Positions 42,724 to 51,325 of a stretch of 64,000 nt of DNA are shown one piece after another. The notes below the pieces were generated by a model. That model saw only the letters and a list, made by a program, of their open reading frames with translations, was not told the DNA's origin and did no database searches. How positions within the stretch are numbered: the stretch's first letter is position 1; each line of letters starts with the position of its first letter. This stretch comes from an uncultured Lachnobacterium sp. (lineage in GTDB: Bacteria > Bacillota > Clostridia > Lachnospirales > Lachnospiraceae): positions 1 to 64,000 of the forward strand of contig URSS01000010.1 of assembly GCA_900550545.1 (NCBI GenBank). Direction: 5' to 3'. The position numbers and the translations under genes are program-made.

Positions 42724-44316
42724 GTGAGCGACTTAAGAAAAGAAATAGAAAAAAGACGTACCTTTGCAATTATTTCCCACCCGGATGCAGGTAAGACAAC
42801 ACTGACCGAGAAGTTCCTTCTCTATGGAGGCGCAATCAATCAGGCCGGTTCCGTCAAGGGAAAGGCAACGGCAAAGCATGCGGTATCCGACTGGATGGAA
42901 ATAGAGAAGCAGAGAGGTATCTCAGTAACTTCTTCCGTGTTGCAGTTTAATTATGATGGATATTGTATTAATATTCTGGATACACCGGGACATCAGGACT
43001 TCTCGGAGGATACGTACCGTACTTTGATGGCGGCGGATTCTGCGGTGATGGTCATTGACGCCAGCAAAGGTGTAGAGGCGCAGACACGTAAGCTTTTTAA
43101 AGTATGCGTGATGCGCCATATCCCGATTTTTACATTTATCAATAAAATGGATCGCGATGCCAACGACACATTTGAATTGCTTGATGATATCGAAAACGAG
43201 CTTGGTATTGCGACTTGTCCAATCAACTGGCCGATTGGTTCCGGAAAAGAATTTAAGGGTGTTTATGACAGAAGAACGCGTAAAGTCATGACATTTGCAG
43301 ATACTTTAAAGGGAACCAAAGAAGGTTCTGAAAAAATCATCGATATCGATGATCCGTCTCTCGTGGATGAAATCGGAGCAGACAAAAAGGCTCAGCTGGA
43401 TGATGAGATTGAACTTCTTGACGGTGCAAGTGCGGAATTTGATATGGAACTGGTAACAAAGGGTGAACTTTCACCGGTATTTTTCGGATCTGCCCTTACA
43501 AACTTTGGTGTGGAGACATTCCTGCAGCATTTCCTGCAGATGACCTATGCACCGTTAGCACGTAAAGCAGACATTGGCATGATTGATCCGTTCCAGGATG
43601 AATTTTCTGCATTTGTATTTAAAATTCAGGCGAATATGAACAAGAATCACCGTGACAGAATCGCATTCATGCGTATTTGTTCCGGTAAGTTTACCGCCGG
43701 AATGGAAGTCTATCATGTCCAGGGCGCCAAGCAGATCAAACTTGCACAGCCACAGCAGATGATGGCGGACGAGCGCAAGATCGTGGAAGAAGCATATGCC
43801 GGAGATATTATTGGTATTTTTGATCCGGGCATTTTTTCCATTGGAGATACACTTACCACGGCAAAAGAAAAATTTCAGTTCGAGGGAATCCCGACGTTTG
43901 CACCGGAACATTTTGCGCGTGTGCGCCTGATTGATTCCATGAAGCGTAAACAGTTCGTAAAAGGTGTTACACAGATCGCACAGGAAGGTGCCATTCAGAT
44001 TTTCCAGGAGTACAAGGGTGGCATGGAAGAAATCATTGTCGGCGTTGTCGGTGTGCTGCAGTTCGATGTGTTGAAATTCCGGCTGGAGAATGAGTACAAT
44101 GTGGACATCCGACTGGAAAATCTTCCGTATGAGCATATCCGCTGGATTGAAAACAAAGAAGAAGTGGATGTGGACAACCTTACCGGAACCTCAGATATGA
44201 AGAAAGTCATCGATATGAAAGGAAATCCGCTGCTCCTGTTCGTCAATGAGTGGAGTGTCGGTATGACACTTGACCGAAACGAGGGACTGGTACTGGCGGA
44301 ATTCAGCAAGAATTAA
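42724..44316 (+). CDS. prfC: Peptide chain release factor 3
   Basis: 530-residue translational GTPase that recycles RF1/RF2 from the ribosome. G1 is SHPDAGKTTLTEK, the switch region contains KQRGISVTSS, G3 is DTPGHQDFSEDTYR, and G4 is FINKMDRDANDTFELLDDIE. Later domains carry FVFKIQANMNKNHRDRIAF and GVVGVLQFDVLKFRLENEY. The GTG start follows TTGGAGGA. A single-gene unit, possibly read through into the thioredoxin gene. Confidence 0.97.
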   Translation: MSDLRKEIEKRRTFAIISHPDAGKTTLTEKFLLYGGAINQAGSVKGKATAKHAVSDWMEIEKQRGISVTSSVLQFNYDGYCINILDTPGHQDFSEDTYRTLMAADSAVMVIDASKGVEAQTRKLFKVCVMRHIPIFTFINKMDRDANDTFELLDDIENELGIATCPINWPIGSGKEFKGVYDRRTRKVMTFADTLKGTKEGSEKIIDIDDPSLVDEIGADKKAQLDDEIELLDGASAEFDMELVTKGELSPVFFGSALTNFGVETFLQHFLQMTYAPLARKADIGMIDPFQDEFSAFVFKIQANMNKNHRDRIAFMRICSGKFTAGMEVYHVQGAKQIKLAQPQQMMADERKIVEEAYAGDIIGIFDPGIFSIGDTLTTAKEKFQFEGIPTFAPEHFARVRLIDSMKRKQFVKGVTQIAQEGAIQIFQEYKGGMEEIIVGVVGVLQFDVLKFRLENEYNVDIRLENLPYEHIRWIENKEEVDVDNLTGTSDMKKVIDMKGNPLLLFVNEWSVGMTLDRNEGLVLAEFSKN

Positions 44317-44367
44317 ATATTCAAAAAGAAAGAGAACAGATAGTGTTCAAATCAAAGGAGGAAATAT

Positions 44368-44697
44368 ATGCAGATTGTAGAAGTGACAAAAGACAATTTT
44401 GAGCAGGAAGTACTCGGAGCAAAAGTTCCGGTCGTAATCGATTTCTGGGCAGTATGGTGTGGACCATGTCAGATGCAGTCACCGATTCTTGATCAGGTGG
44501 CAGAAGAGTTTGGCGATAAGATTAAAGTCTGCAAAGTCAATGTGGACGAGCAGCCGTCCCTTGCACTCAATTATCAGATTGCAAGTATTCCGACACTTGT
44601 ATTCATGAAATACGGCCTGTTCCAGCAGAGAATGATCGGATTGCAGGACAAGCAGACAATTACTGATTATCTGCAAACACTGCTTGACGCGGAATAG
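44368..44697 (+). CDS. Thioredoxin-family protein
   Basis: 109-residue single-domain thioredoxin with the redox motif WCGPC (residues 31-35), cis-Pro in IASIPTLVF, and the usual beta-alpha fold length. The segment after the active site (QMQSPILDQVAEEFGDKIKVCKVNVDEQP) carries an additional Cys. It should act as a cytosolic disulfide reductase with thioredoxin reductase encoded elsewhere. AAAGGAGG ribosome site; terminator follows. Confidence 0.92.
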   Translation: MQIVEVTKDNFEQEVLGAKVPVVIDFWAVWCGPCQMQSPILDQVAEEFGDKIKVCKVNVDEQPSLALNYQIASIPTLVFMKYGLFQQRMIGLQDKQTITDYLQTLLDAE

Positions 44698-44714
44698 AAG
44701 AATCGATATAATAA

Positions 44715-44745
44715 AGGCAGTTGCGTATATGCAACTGTCTTTTTT
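44715..44745 (+). terminator. Terminator of the thioredoxin gene
   Basis: AGGCAGTTGC pairs with GCAACTGTCT (one G-T) around GTATAT, followed by six T. Confidence 0.9.
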
Positions 44746-44776
44746 ATTCCCCATGTATTTAAATTTAAGTTTATGA

Positions 44777-44805
44777 TTGACACGAAGGCAAAAATATAAT
44801 ATTAT
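44777..44805 (+). promoter_or_regulatory. Promoter of recA
   Basis: TTGACA-N17-TATTAT; start near 44812, immediately before the LexA box. Confidence 0.75.
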
Positions 44806-44818
44806 TAGAACATGAAAA

Positions 44819-44832
44819 CGAACATAGGTTCG
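44819..44832 (+). promoter_or_regulatory. LexA (SOS) box of recA
   Basis: CGAACATAGGTTCG matches the Gram-positive Cheo-type consensus (CGAAC-N4-GTTCG). It lies just downstream of the predicted start point, so LexA would block initiation or early elongation. Confidence 0.9.
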
Positions 44833-44848
44833 AGTTAAGGAGATCATT

Positions 44849-45898
44849 ATGGCAAAAGAAGATAAATTGAAGGCATTGGACGCTGCGATTGCACAGATTG
44901 AGAGACAGTACGGTAAAGGATCTGTCATGAAGCTTGGAGATAATTCTGCAAATATGAACGTTGAGGTTGTTCCGACAGGATCCCTCAGTCTGGATATTGC
45001 TTTGGGACTTGGCGGACTTCCAAAGGGACGTATTATTGAGATCTATGGACCGGAATCCAGTGGTAAGACAACCGTTGCCCTGCACTGTGTTGCAGAAGTA
45101 CAAAAGCAGGGTGGTATCGCGGGCTTTATCGATGCGGAGCATGCGTTAGATCCGGTATATGCCAAGAATATCGGTGTAGACATTGATAATCTGTACATTT
45201 CCCAGCCGGATTGCGGAGAGCAGGCGTTAGAGATCACAGAGACCATGGTGCGTTCCGGAGCAGTAGACATTGTAATCGTGGATTCTGTTGCAGCACTTGT
45301 TCCGAAGGCAGAGATTGATGGTGATATGGGAGATTCCCATGTGGGTCTGCAGGCGCGTCTGATGAGTCAGGCACTTCGTAAGCTGACCGGTGTCATCAGC
45401 AAATCAAACTGTGTTGTTATCTTTATCAACCAGCTGCGTGAAAAAGTTGGTGTTATGTTCGGTAATCCGGAGACAACAACCGGTGGACGTGCGTTGAAAT
45501 TCTATTCATCTGTTCGTCTGGATGTAAGAAGAATTGAAGCATTAAAGCAGGCTGGAGAAGTCGTTGGTAACCGTACAAGAGTGAAGGTCGTAAAGAACAA
45601 GGTTGCTCCGCCATTTAAGGAAGCAGAATTTGATATTATGTTCGGTCAGGGAATTTCCAAGGAAGGGGATATTCTTGATCTCGCGGCCAATGTCGGAATC
45701 ATCAGCAAGTCTGGTGCATGGTATGCTTACGAAGGTGATAAAATCGGTCAGGGACGTGAGAATGCAAAGAACTATCTGCGCCAGAATCCGGATTTCTGCA
45801 AGATGATCGAGGAGCAGGTAAGAGAACATTACTTTGCACAGGAAACCGAAGAAGAGCCGGAAGCAGAGGAGAAAGCAGCAGAGGCTGACAAGGAATAG
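44849..45898 (+). CDS. recA: Recombinase RecA
   Basis: 349-residue DNA strand-exchange ATPase and LexA co-protease. Walker A GPESSGKTT (about 66-74), Walker B VDIVIVDSVAALVP, the L1/L2 loop regions (GDMGDSHVGLQARLMSQAL and NPETTTGGRALKFYSSVRLD) and an acidic C-terminal tail (EETEEEPEAEEKAAEADKE split by Glu-rich runs) are all typical. It is SOS-controlled through the LexA box and followed 5 bp later by recX. Confidence 0.98.
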   Translation: MAKEDKLKALDAAIAQIERQYGKGSVMKLGDNSANMNVEVVPTGSLSLDIALGLGGLPKGRIIEIYGPESSGKTTVALHCVAEVQKQGGIAGFIDAEHALDPVYAKNIGVDIDNLYISQPDCGEQALEITETMVRSGAVDIVIVDSVAALVPKAEIDGDMGDSHVGLQARLMSQALRKLTGVISKSNCVVIFINQLREKVGVMFGNPETTTGGRALKFYSSVRLDVRRIEALKQAGEVVGNRTRVKVVKNKVAPPFKEAEFDIMFGQGISKEGDILDLAANVGIISKSGAWYAYEGDKIGQGRENAKNYLRQNPDFCKMIEEQVREHYFAQETEEEPEAEEKAAEADKE

Positions 45899-45903
45899 AG
45901 TGA

Positions 45904-46515
45904 ATGATTACCGTAACAGAGTATGAATCTCTGGGGAAAGGTAAGCTCCGTGTGCGTTTTGATAACGAGGCGGAGCTTATTTTATACCGCGGAGAAGTAA
46001 AACAATGGAAGCTTCGCGAGGAAGCACAAATATCCGAAGAAGAATATCAGAAGCTGCTTACCGAAGTGGTTGGAAAGCGCGCTAAGAAACGAGCCATGCA
46101 TTTGCTGGAACGTATGGACCGTACAGAGAAGCAGCTGAGAGATAAACTGGAGGATGGTAAATATCCGCAGGTTTGTATTGATGAAGCAATCGCGTATGTC
46201 AGAAAATATCATTATATTGATGATTATCGGTATGCCTGCACATTTATCCGGTATTCCCAGGAGAAGATGAGCCGGCTTCAGTTGAAGATGAAACTGGCGC
46301 AGAAAGGTGTTCCAAGAGATCTGATCGAAAAGGCTTTGGAGGAGGAATATTCCGGAGAAGAATCGGTACAGATCGCACGCCTTTTAGAAAAGCGAAAGTT
46401 TGTGGCAGAGGAAGCGGACGAACGTGAATTTCAGCGGACTTACCAATATTTATTGCGCAGAGGGTTTCGAAGTAGCGATATTTTAAAAGTCATGAAAGCA
46501 AAATCGGAATTTTAG
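45904..46515 (+). CDS. recX: Regulatory protein RecX
   Basis: 203-residue all-helical protein that modulates RecA filaments. It shows three RecX helical repeats: AMHLLERMDRTEKQLRDKL, AIAYVRKYHYIDDYRYACTFI and MSRLQLKMKLAQKGVPRDLI. The C-terminal YLLRRGFRSSDILKVMK completes the pattern. Directly follows recA, so it shares LexA control. Confidence 0.94.
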   Translation: MITVTEYESLGKGKLRVRFDNEAELILYRGEVKQWKLREEAQISEEEYQKLLTEVVGKRAKKRAMHLLERMDRTEKQLRDKLEDGKYPQVCIDEAIAYVRKYHYIDDYRYACTFIRYSQEKMSRLQLKMKLAQKGVPRDLIEKALEEEYSGEESVQIARLLEKRKFVAEEADEREFQRTYQYLLRRGFRSSDILKVMKAKSEF

Positions 46516-46535
46516 ACAAATCAAGGGCGTATTGC

Positions 46536-46564
46536 TTGACATAATTAAGCAAAAAGGATAAAAT
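46536..46564 (+). promoter_or_regulatory. Promoter of rny
   Basis: TTGACA-N17-TAAAAT, giving a leader of about 80 bases. Confidence 0.75.
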
Positions 46565-46633
46565 TAATATGTTGTAAAGTTATGACATGAAAAGAGTTTT
46601 CTTTTTGTTATATGTACAATGAAAACTTAATAA

Positions 46634-46646
46634 AGGAGGTGCTCCT
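46634..46646 (+). promoter_or_regulatory. Self-complementary ribosome site of rny
   Basis: AGGAG (46634-46638) can pair with CTCCT (46642-46646) across a GTG loop, four bases before the GTG start. The hairpin would hide the ribosome-binding sequence. Confidence 0.5.
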
Positions 46647-46649
46647 GTA

Positions 46650-48197
46650 GTGGTGCCGTATGTAATTACTGCTATCATCACATTTGTAATTACTGCTGTT
46701 GCTGTATGGTTCATTTCTGCCGAATATCACAAGAGGGTAGCCAATACAAAGATTGGTAACGCAGAAGAAAAGGCCAGAGGCATTATCGATGAGGCTGTAA
46801 AGACTGCTGAGAACAAGAAGCGCGAATCTATGCTTGAGATCAAGGAAGAGACCATTCGTTCCAAGAATGAACTCGACAAAGAAATCAAGGAGCGTAGAAA
46901 TGAAATCCAGCGTAACGAGCGTCGTATTGTGCAGAAGGAAGAAAATCTGGACAAGAAGATGGAAGCGATGGAGAAGCGTGAAGCAAGCTTTAATGCCAAA
47001 GAAGAAGAGTTAAAGAAGCAGAAGGCTGAGATAGCAAAATTAAATGAGCAGCGTGTACAGGAACTGGAGAGAATCTCCGGATTAACCTCTGAACAAGCAA
47101 AAGAATACCTCTTAAAGACCGTCGAAGAAGATGTAAAACTTGACACTGCAAAGATGATCAAGGAAATGGAAAATCAGGCAAAGGAGGAAGTTGCAAAGAA
47201 AGCAAAGGATTATGTAGTGACTGCTATTCAAAAATGTGCTGCGGATCACGTTGCAGAAACTACAATTTCAGTTGTTCAGCTTCCGAATGATGAGATGAAG
47301 GGACGTATCATTGGACGTGAGGGACGTAATATTCGTACCTTAGAGACAATGACAGGTGTAGATCTCATTATTGACGATACACCGGAAGCGGTCATCCTAT
47401 CAAGCTTTGATCCAATTCGAAGAGAAGTTGCAAGAATTGCACTTGAAAAATTAATCGTAGACGGACGAATTCATCCGGCTCGTATTGAAGAGATGGTAGA
47501 GAAAGCTCAAAAAGAAGTTGAGACCATGATTCGTGAGGAAGGTGAATCTGCTGTACTTGAAGTCGGCATTCACGGAATCCATCCGGAACTGGTTCGCTTA
47601 TTGGGTAAGATGAAATTCCGTACCAGTTATGGACAGAATGCATTGAAGCATTCGATTGAGGTTGCACAGTTGACAGGACTTCTTGCTGCAGAAATCGGCG
47701 AGGACGTTCGTATAGCAAAACGTGCAGGTTTATTACATGATATTGGTAAGGCTGTTGATCATGATATGGAAGGTTCCCATATTCAGCTTGGTGCAGATCT
47801 GTGTAGAAAATACAAAGAATCCGCACTTGTAATCAATGCCGTTGAATCACATCATGGAGATGTTGAGCCAGAGAGTCTGATTGCATGTCTGGTGCAGGCT
47901 GCTGATACAATCAGTGCTGCGAGACCTGGTGCAAGAAGAGAAACATTGGAAACATACTCTAATCGTTTACAGCAATTAGAGGATATTACAAATGGTTATA
48001 AGGGAGTAGAGAAATCTTTTGCTATTCAGGCAGGTAGAGAGGTTCGAATCTTGGTTGTTCCTGAGCAGATCAGTGACGCCGACATGGTTTTATTAGCTCG
48101 TGATATTTCAAAGAGAATTGAATCTGAGTTAGAATATCCGGGACAGATTAAAGTCAATGTCATTCGTGAGTCACGCGTTGTAGATTATGCGAAATGA
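46650..48197 (+). CDS. rny: Ribonuclease Y
   Basis: 515-residue membrane-anchored endoribonuclease that initiates mRNA decay. One N-terminal transmembrane helix (about 3-23), a long charged coiled coil (about 30-200), a KH domain (about 205-270; GRIIGREGRNIRTLE) and a metal-dependent HD domain (about 330-425; HSIEVAQLTG, LLHDIGKAVDHD, ESHHGD). Length is normal. GTG start (46650, or 46653) after AAAGGAGG. Confidence 0.97.
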   Translation: MVPYVITAIITFVITAVAVWFISAEYHKRVANTKIGNAEEKARGIIDEAVKTAENKKRESMLEIKEETIRSKNELDKEIKERRNEIQRNERRIVQKEENLDKKMEAMEKREASFNAKEEELKKQKAEIAKLNEQRVQELERISGLTSEQAKEYLLKTVEEDVKLDTAKMIKEMENQAKEEVAKKAKDYVVTAIQKCAADHVAETTISVVQLPNDEMKGRIIGREGRNIRTLETMTGVDLIIDDTPEAVILSSFDPIRREVARIALEKLIVDGRIHPARIEEMVEKAQKEVETMIREEGESAVLEVGIHGIHPELVRLLGKMKFRTSYGQNALKHSIEVAQLTGLLAAEIGEDVRIAKRAGLLHDIGKAVDHDMEGSHIQLGADLCRKYKESALVINAVESHHGDVEPESLIACLVQAADTISAARPGARRETLETYSNRLQQLEDITNGYKGVEKSFAIQAGREVRILVVPEQISDADMVLLARDISKRIESELEYPGQIKVNVIRESRVVDYAK

Positions 48198-48212
48198 TTT
48201 TTAATGAGCGAG

Positions 48213-48262
48213 AGGGCTGTCGCCTGAACGGTTGATGACCGTTCGGGTGATGGCCTTTTTTT
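48213..48262 (+). terminator. Terminator of rny
   Basis: A long hairpin: AGGGCTGTCGCCTGAACGGT pairs with ACCGTTCGGGTGATGGCCT (a few wobbles) around TGATG, ending in eight T. Confidence 0.9.
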
Positions 48263-48375
48263 ACTGTATGGGAAACAGCACCGGAGATAAAGTAAAATAA
48301 AGGAGTTCTAAATAGTTATAATAAGAGATTGCACTTGATTTTATAAAGATGTGGATGTAAAAGGAGAAAAATACA

Positions 48376-48918
48376 ATGATTGAACGTATGAAACGATTGG
48401 ACAGAAAATTAATGTATCAGGGATCTATTTTGGATGTTTACAAAGATACGATGGAGTTCCCGAACGGAACGCACGAAGAATGGGATTTTGTTTCTCATCG
48501 AATGGGAGCGGCTGCAATTCTTCCGGTACTTCCGGATGGAAGAATCGTAATGGTGCGCCAGTACCGTAACGCTTTGGAGCGAGAGACACTGGAGATTCCT
48601 GCAGGCTGCAGAGACAGCAAGACAGAAGATACCAGCGTATGCGCTGCAAGAGAGATGGAGGAGGAGACCGGTTATAAGAGTAAAAATGTAGAATATCTTC
48701 TGTCTCTTCGTACAACGGTTGCATTCTGCGATGAGTTTATTGATGTGTATGTAGCGACAGATTTAGAGCAGGGAAAGCGCCATTTGGATAATGCAGAAAG
48801 TATTGATGTAGAAATTTATACACTGGATGAACTTTGCCAGATGATTTACGAAGGGGAAGTGCAGGATTCAAAAACAGTTGCTGCAATTATGGCATACAGT
48901 AATAAAATAAAGGGCTAG
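48376..48918 (+). CDS. Nudix hydrolase, ADP-ribose pyrophosphatase type
   Basis: 180-residue Nudix enzyme that probably splits ADP-ribose to AMP and ribose 5-phosphate. The Nudix box is REMEEETGY preceded by E-x7; the usual Gly six residues before that Glu is a Cys (GCRDSKTED), so the box has a one-residue shift. The upstream VRQYRNALERETLEIPAG is typical of the NudF subgroup. A conserved neighbour: in Bacillus nudF lies close to spoIIM, and a SpoIIM-like gene follows here. Confidence 0.92.
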   Translation: MIERMKRLDRKLMYQGSILDVYKDTMEFPNGTHEEWDFVSHRMGAAAILPVLPDGRIVMVRQYRNALERETLEIPAGCRDSKTEDTSVCAAREMEEETGYKSKNVEYLLSLRTTVAFCDEFIDVYVATDLEQGKRHLDNAESIDVEIYTLDELCQMIYEGEVQDSKTVAAIMAYSNKIKG

Positions 48919-48963
48919 GACATATTCTGAAAAGAAGATATTAGTATTATTGATGGATGGAAT

Positions 48964-49506
48964 ATGCGAAAAGAACTGGCAATAGGAATATGCTTTTGTA
49001 TAGCGGGGATGCTTACCGTCTACTTTTTTGGATATACGTATTTTACGACCTATGGTTTTTTGAATGCGTATCATATGCAGGCATTTGCGGGAGCAAAATT
49101 AGAAGTCCCGGCATTAATTGGAAATATTATGTGGGAGCGTGGAAAATTATTTCTGCTCATCTGCCTTGTGGCGTATACGCCTTTGAAGAAGGTTGCACCA
49201 CTTGTTCTGCGATGTGGAATCTGTTTTACAGCAGGGGTATTTCTTGCGGCATGTATGCTGAATATGGGACTTCGCGGCATTATATTTTTTGTGATGTCAC
49301 TTTTCCCACATTGTCTGTTCTATTTGATAGTGTTGCTCCTGATTTTTGGAGTGGATACACACAGTTTTTACAATCGGAAGAGTCCGGTAGTAAAGAGAGT
49401 GATATATTATGGAGTGGTTGGAATTGTATTTTTGCTCGGATGTATTTCCGAAGTGATAATTTCTGTGCCACTGTTGCAGAATGTGATCCGGCTCATATGC
49501 ACCTAA
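48964..49506 (+). CDS. spoIIM: SpoIIM-like sporulation membrane protein
   Basis: 180-residue integral membrane protein with five transmembrane helices. The conserved feature is the LFPHCLFYL stretch, comparable to the PHG-x-F-E core of SpoIIM/DUF95 proteins, though Gly and Glu are replaced. The gene order after a nudF-like gene matches Bacillus nudF/spoIIM/xerD. SpoIIM partners SpoIID and SpoIIP in engulfment. An overlapping 185-codon frame at 48957 reads as non-protein-like. The ribosome site is weak (GGATGG). Confidence 0.7.
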   Translation: MRKELAIGICFCIAGMLTVYFFGYTYFTTYGFLNAYHMQAFAGAKLEVPALIGNIMWERGKLFLLICLVAYTPLKKVAPLVLRCGICFTAGVFLAACMLNMGLRGIIFFVMSLFPHCLFYLIVLLLIFGVDTHSFYNRKSPVVKRVIYYGVVGIVFLLGCISEVIISVPLLQNVIRLICT

Positions 49507-49513
49507 AGAAATG

Positions 49514-49551
49514 AAAGACGTTATGCTCTGGAGTGGGCTTACGTCTTTTTT
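49514..49551 (+). terminator. Terminator of the spoIIM-like gene
   Basis: AAAGACGT (49514-49521) pairs with ACGTCTTT (49541-49548), with an inner GCTC/GGGC pair, followed by a six-T tract that also begins the left palindrome arm. Confidence 0.8.
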
Positions 49552-50102
49552 GATGTCTCCGTATACTATGCATGGGAGTCAGGCTGATACTGCACGGGCG
49601 CACACACTTGGTTTTTCCTACACTGGCTATCCAGAATTGCGAATTTGTAGCAACCCTCCCCCTGCCTCCTTGATGATTCCTGTCCGTTCAAGTTTCGACA
49701 CCGGGGGCACGTTTGTCCGTCTATCACAGATGACGTCCGAAGTATTTTGTGCAGGCATTAGTGGTGTGGGTGAAGAATACCGTGCCCGCGGGTCGCATTT
49801 GCGCCCTCGTTTTATTAGCAAATAAATGCAGTACTACGATGGGCGACACAATGGAGAGCGGGCACATTAAAATTTATGAACCCCACCACTTAGGCCTGCT
49901 AAAAATGCTGAGCGCATCTGTGATAGACGGACAAACGTGCCCCCGGTGTCGAAACACGAGCCGGACACGAAAATAGAGGCAGGGGAAGGCTTTCACAACT
50001 TCTGCAATTCTGTCTAAAATCGTGTAGGAAAAACCAAGTGTGCGCGCCCGTGTAGTACCAGCCCTGTCCTCTATGCGAAAGTTGAACGGAAGCATCAAAA
50101 AA
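49546..50102. repeat. Long imperfect palindrome, non-coding, arms about 230-275 bp
   Basis: The two halves are inverted copies centred near 49824. Matching blocks, with identity counted by eye, are: T6GATG (49546-49555) against its complement at 50093-50102; 31 bp (49593-49623 versus 50022-50052) with one difference; 40 bp (49693-49732 versus 49915-49954) with none; and GTGCCCGC (49782-49789 versus 49858-49865). Every pair is symmetric about the same centre within 1-2 bp, so spacing is conserved between diverged stretches. The central 60-70 bp is unpaired. The open frames covering the two arms read the shared 40-bp block in different frames, so conservation is at the DNA or RNA level. No transposase is present. 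Confidence 0.9.
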
Positions 50103-50126
50103 GGACTACCGTAAAGGCAGTCCTTT
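50097..50126 (-). terminator. Terminator of the DAHP synthase gene
   Basis: On the minus strand AAAGGACT pairs with AGTCCTTT around a short loop, followed by six T. That T-tract begins the right arm of the palindrome. Confidence 0.88.
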
Positions 50127-50137
50127 CAGAGAATTCT

Positions 50138-51172
50138 TTATTTTGCATTGAGTTCCGCAATGTCGTAAATGAGACGTTTGGAATCTTCCCAACCAAGGCA
50201 AGGATCTGTAATCGACTTACCATAAATGTGATCGCCGATTGACTGGTTTCCTTCCTCAATATAACTTTCAATCATGAGACCTTTAACAAGTTCACGAATA
50301 TCAGAAGAAAGCTGCCGGTTGTGCATGACCTCGCGGGCAATACGAACCTGCTCCTTGAATTTCTTACCAGAGTTGGAATGGTTCGTGTCAATGATAGCAG
50401 CAGGATTTACAACATCCATCTTTGCATACATATCATGAAGACGGATCAGGTCTTCGTAATGGTAATTCTGAGTTGTATTACCATGTTTGCTGACAGCACC
50501 ACGAAGTACAACGTGTGTCAGTGGATTTCCGGTTGTCTGAACTTCGCTTCCGCGATATACAAAATGATGTGGATGCTGGGCAGCATATACAGAATTCAAC
50601 ATAACGGAGAAATCACCACTGGTCGGGTTCTTCATACCGGATGCAACGTCAAAACCGCTGACAGTCAGACGGTGCTGCTGATCCTCAACCGAACGTGCAC
50701 CGATGGCAACGTAAGAGAGGAGATCTTCTACATATCCCCAGTTCTCAGGGTAAAGCATTTCGTCTGCACAGGTAAGACCACTCTCAGCAATCGCACGGAT
50801 GTGCATTTTACGCATTGCGATGAGACCTTCCACCATATCCGGTGCTTTTTCAGGGTCTGGTTGGGATGCGATACCCTTGTAACCTTCACCTGTTGTACGA
50901 GGCTTGTTTGTGTAAACACGAGGAATGATGATCAACTGGTCTTTGACATCTTCCTGGATTTTTGTAAGGCGGCTCACATAGTCGCAAACAGAATCTTCAT
51001 TATCTGCAGAGCAAGGTCCGATGATAACGAGAAAACGGGAATCCTTTCCGGTGATGACATCGGAAATCATAGCATCACGCTGTTTCTTTAATTCTGCAAG
51101 CTCCGGAGTAAGCGGATAATCGCGCTTGATTTCTTCCGGAGTCGGTAACTGATTTAAAAATGTAAAACTCAT
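50138..51172 (-). CDS. 3-deoxy-7-phosphoheptulonate synthase (DAHP synthase, class I alpha)
   Basis: 344-residue enzyme condensing PEP and erythrose 4-phosphate, the first step of the shikimate pathway. It belongs to the AroF/AroG/AroH type: LVIIGPCSADNEDSV, PRTTGEGYKGI, GARSVEDQQHRLTVSG, KNPTSGDFSVM, DTNHSNSGKKFKEQ and ESYIEEGNQ are visible. AroF/G/H sensitivity class cannot be read. GGAGT ribosome site upstream; it is divergent from aroD, which acts two steps later. Confidence 0.96.
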   Translation of the reverse strand: MSFTFLNQLPTPEEIKRDYPLTPELAELKKQRDAMISDVITGKDSRFLVIIGPCSADNEDSVCDYVSRLTKIQEDVKDQLIIIPRVYTNKPRTTGEGYKGIASQPDPEKAPDMVEGLIAMRKMHIRAIAESGLTCADEMLYPENWGYVEDLLSYVAIGARSVEDQQHRLTVSGFDVASGMKNPTSGDFSVMLNSVYAAQHPHHFVYRGSEVQTTGNPLTHVVLRGAVSKHGNTTQNYHYEDLIRLHDMYAKMDVVNPAAIIDTNHSNSGKKFKEQVRIAREVMHNRQLSSDIRELVKGLMIESYIEEGNQSIGDHIYGKSITDPCLGWEDSKRLIYDIAELNAK

Positions 51173-51216
51173 AGTCTACTCCTTAATAAGTGATTTTGTA
51201 TAGACATACATTGGTT

Positions 51217-51245
51217 ATCTTAATAGAAAAGTCGGAAAATGTCAA
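51217..51245 (-). promoter_or_regulatory. Promoter of the DAHP synthase gene
   Basis: On the minus strand TTGACA-N17-TAAGAT (-35 at 51245-51240). Confidence 0.75.
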
Positions 51246-51263
51246 TTTTGTAGCAGGAATTTC

Positions 51264-51292
51264 TTTATTTTTATACAAAAAATTGTTATAAT
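51264..51292 (+). promoter_or_regulatory. Promoter of aroD
   Basis: TTTATT-N17-TATAAT; strong -10, weak -35; start near 51299. Confidence 0.55.
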
Positions 51293-51325
51293 AATAAGCA
51301 CATTTGTACCAGGGAGGTAACAGTG

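Noticed and set aside
48957..49514. 185-codon frame overlapping the SpoIIM-like gene in another phase
   Set aside because: The product is Cys/Gly/Ser-rich without a coherent membrane pattern, while the frame at 48964 gives regular hydrophobic helices.
49511..49825. 104-codon open frame on the plus strand in the left palindrome arm, and a 74-codon frame on the minus strand (49874-50098) in the right arm
   Set aside because: Both contain an A-x-T-x-R-A-x-T-L-G-F-S-Y-T peptide, but the 40-bp identical block is read in different frames by the two. No ribosome site is present and composition is poor. Conservation is at the nucleotide level.
50321..51091. 256-codon plus-strand frame opposite the DAHP synthase gene
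   Set aside because: Shadow of a strongly conserved enzyme; no ribosome site and no recognisable family.
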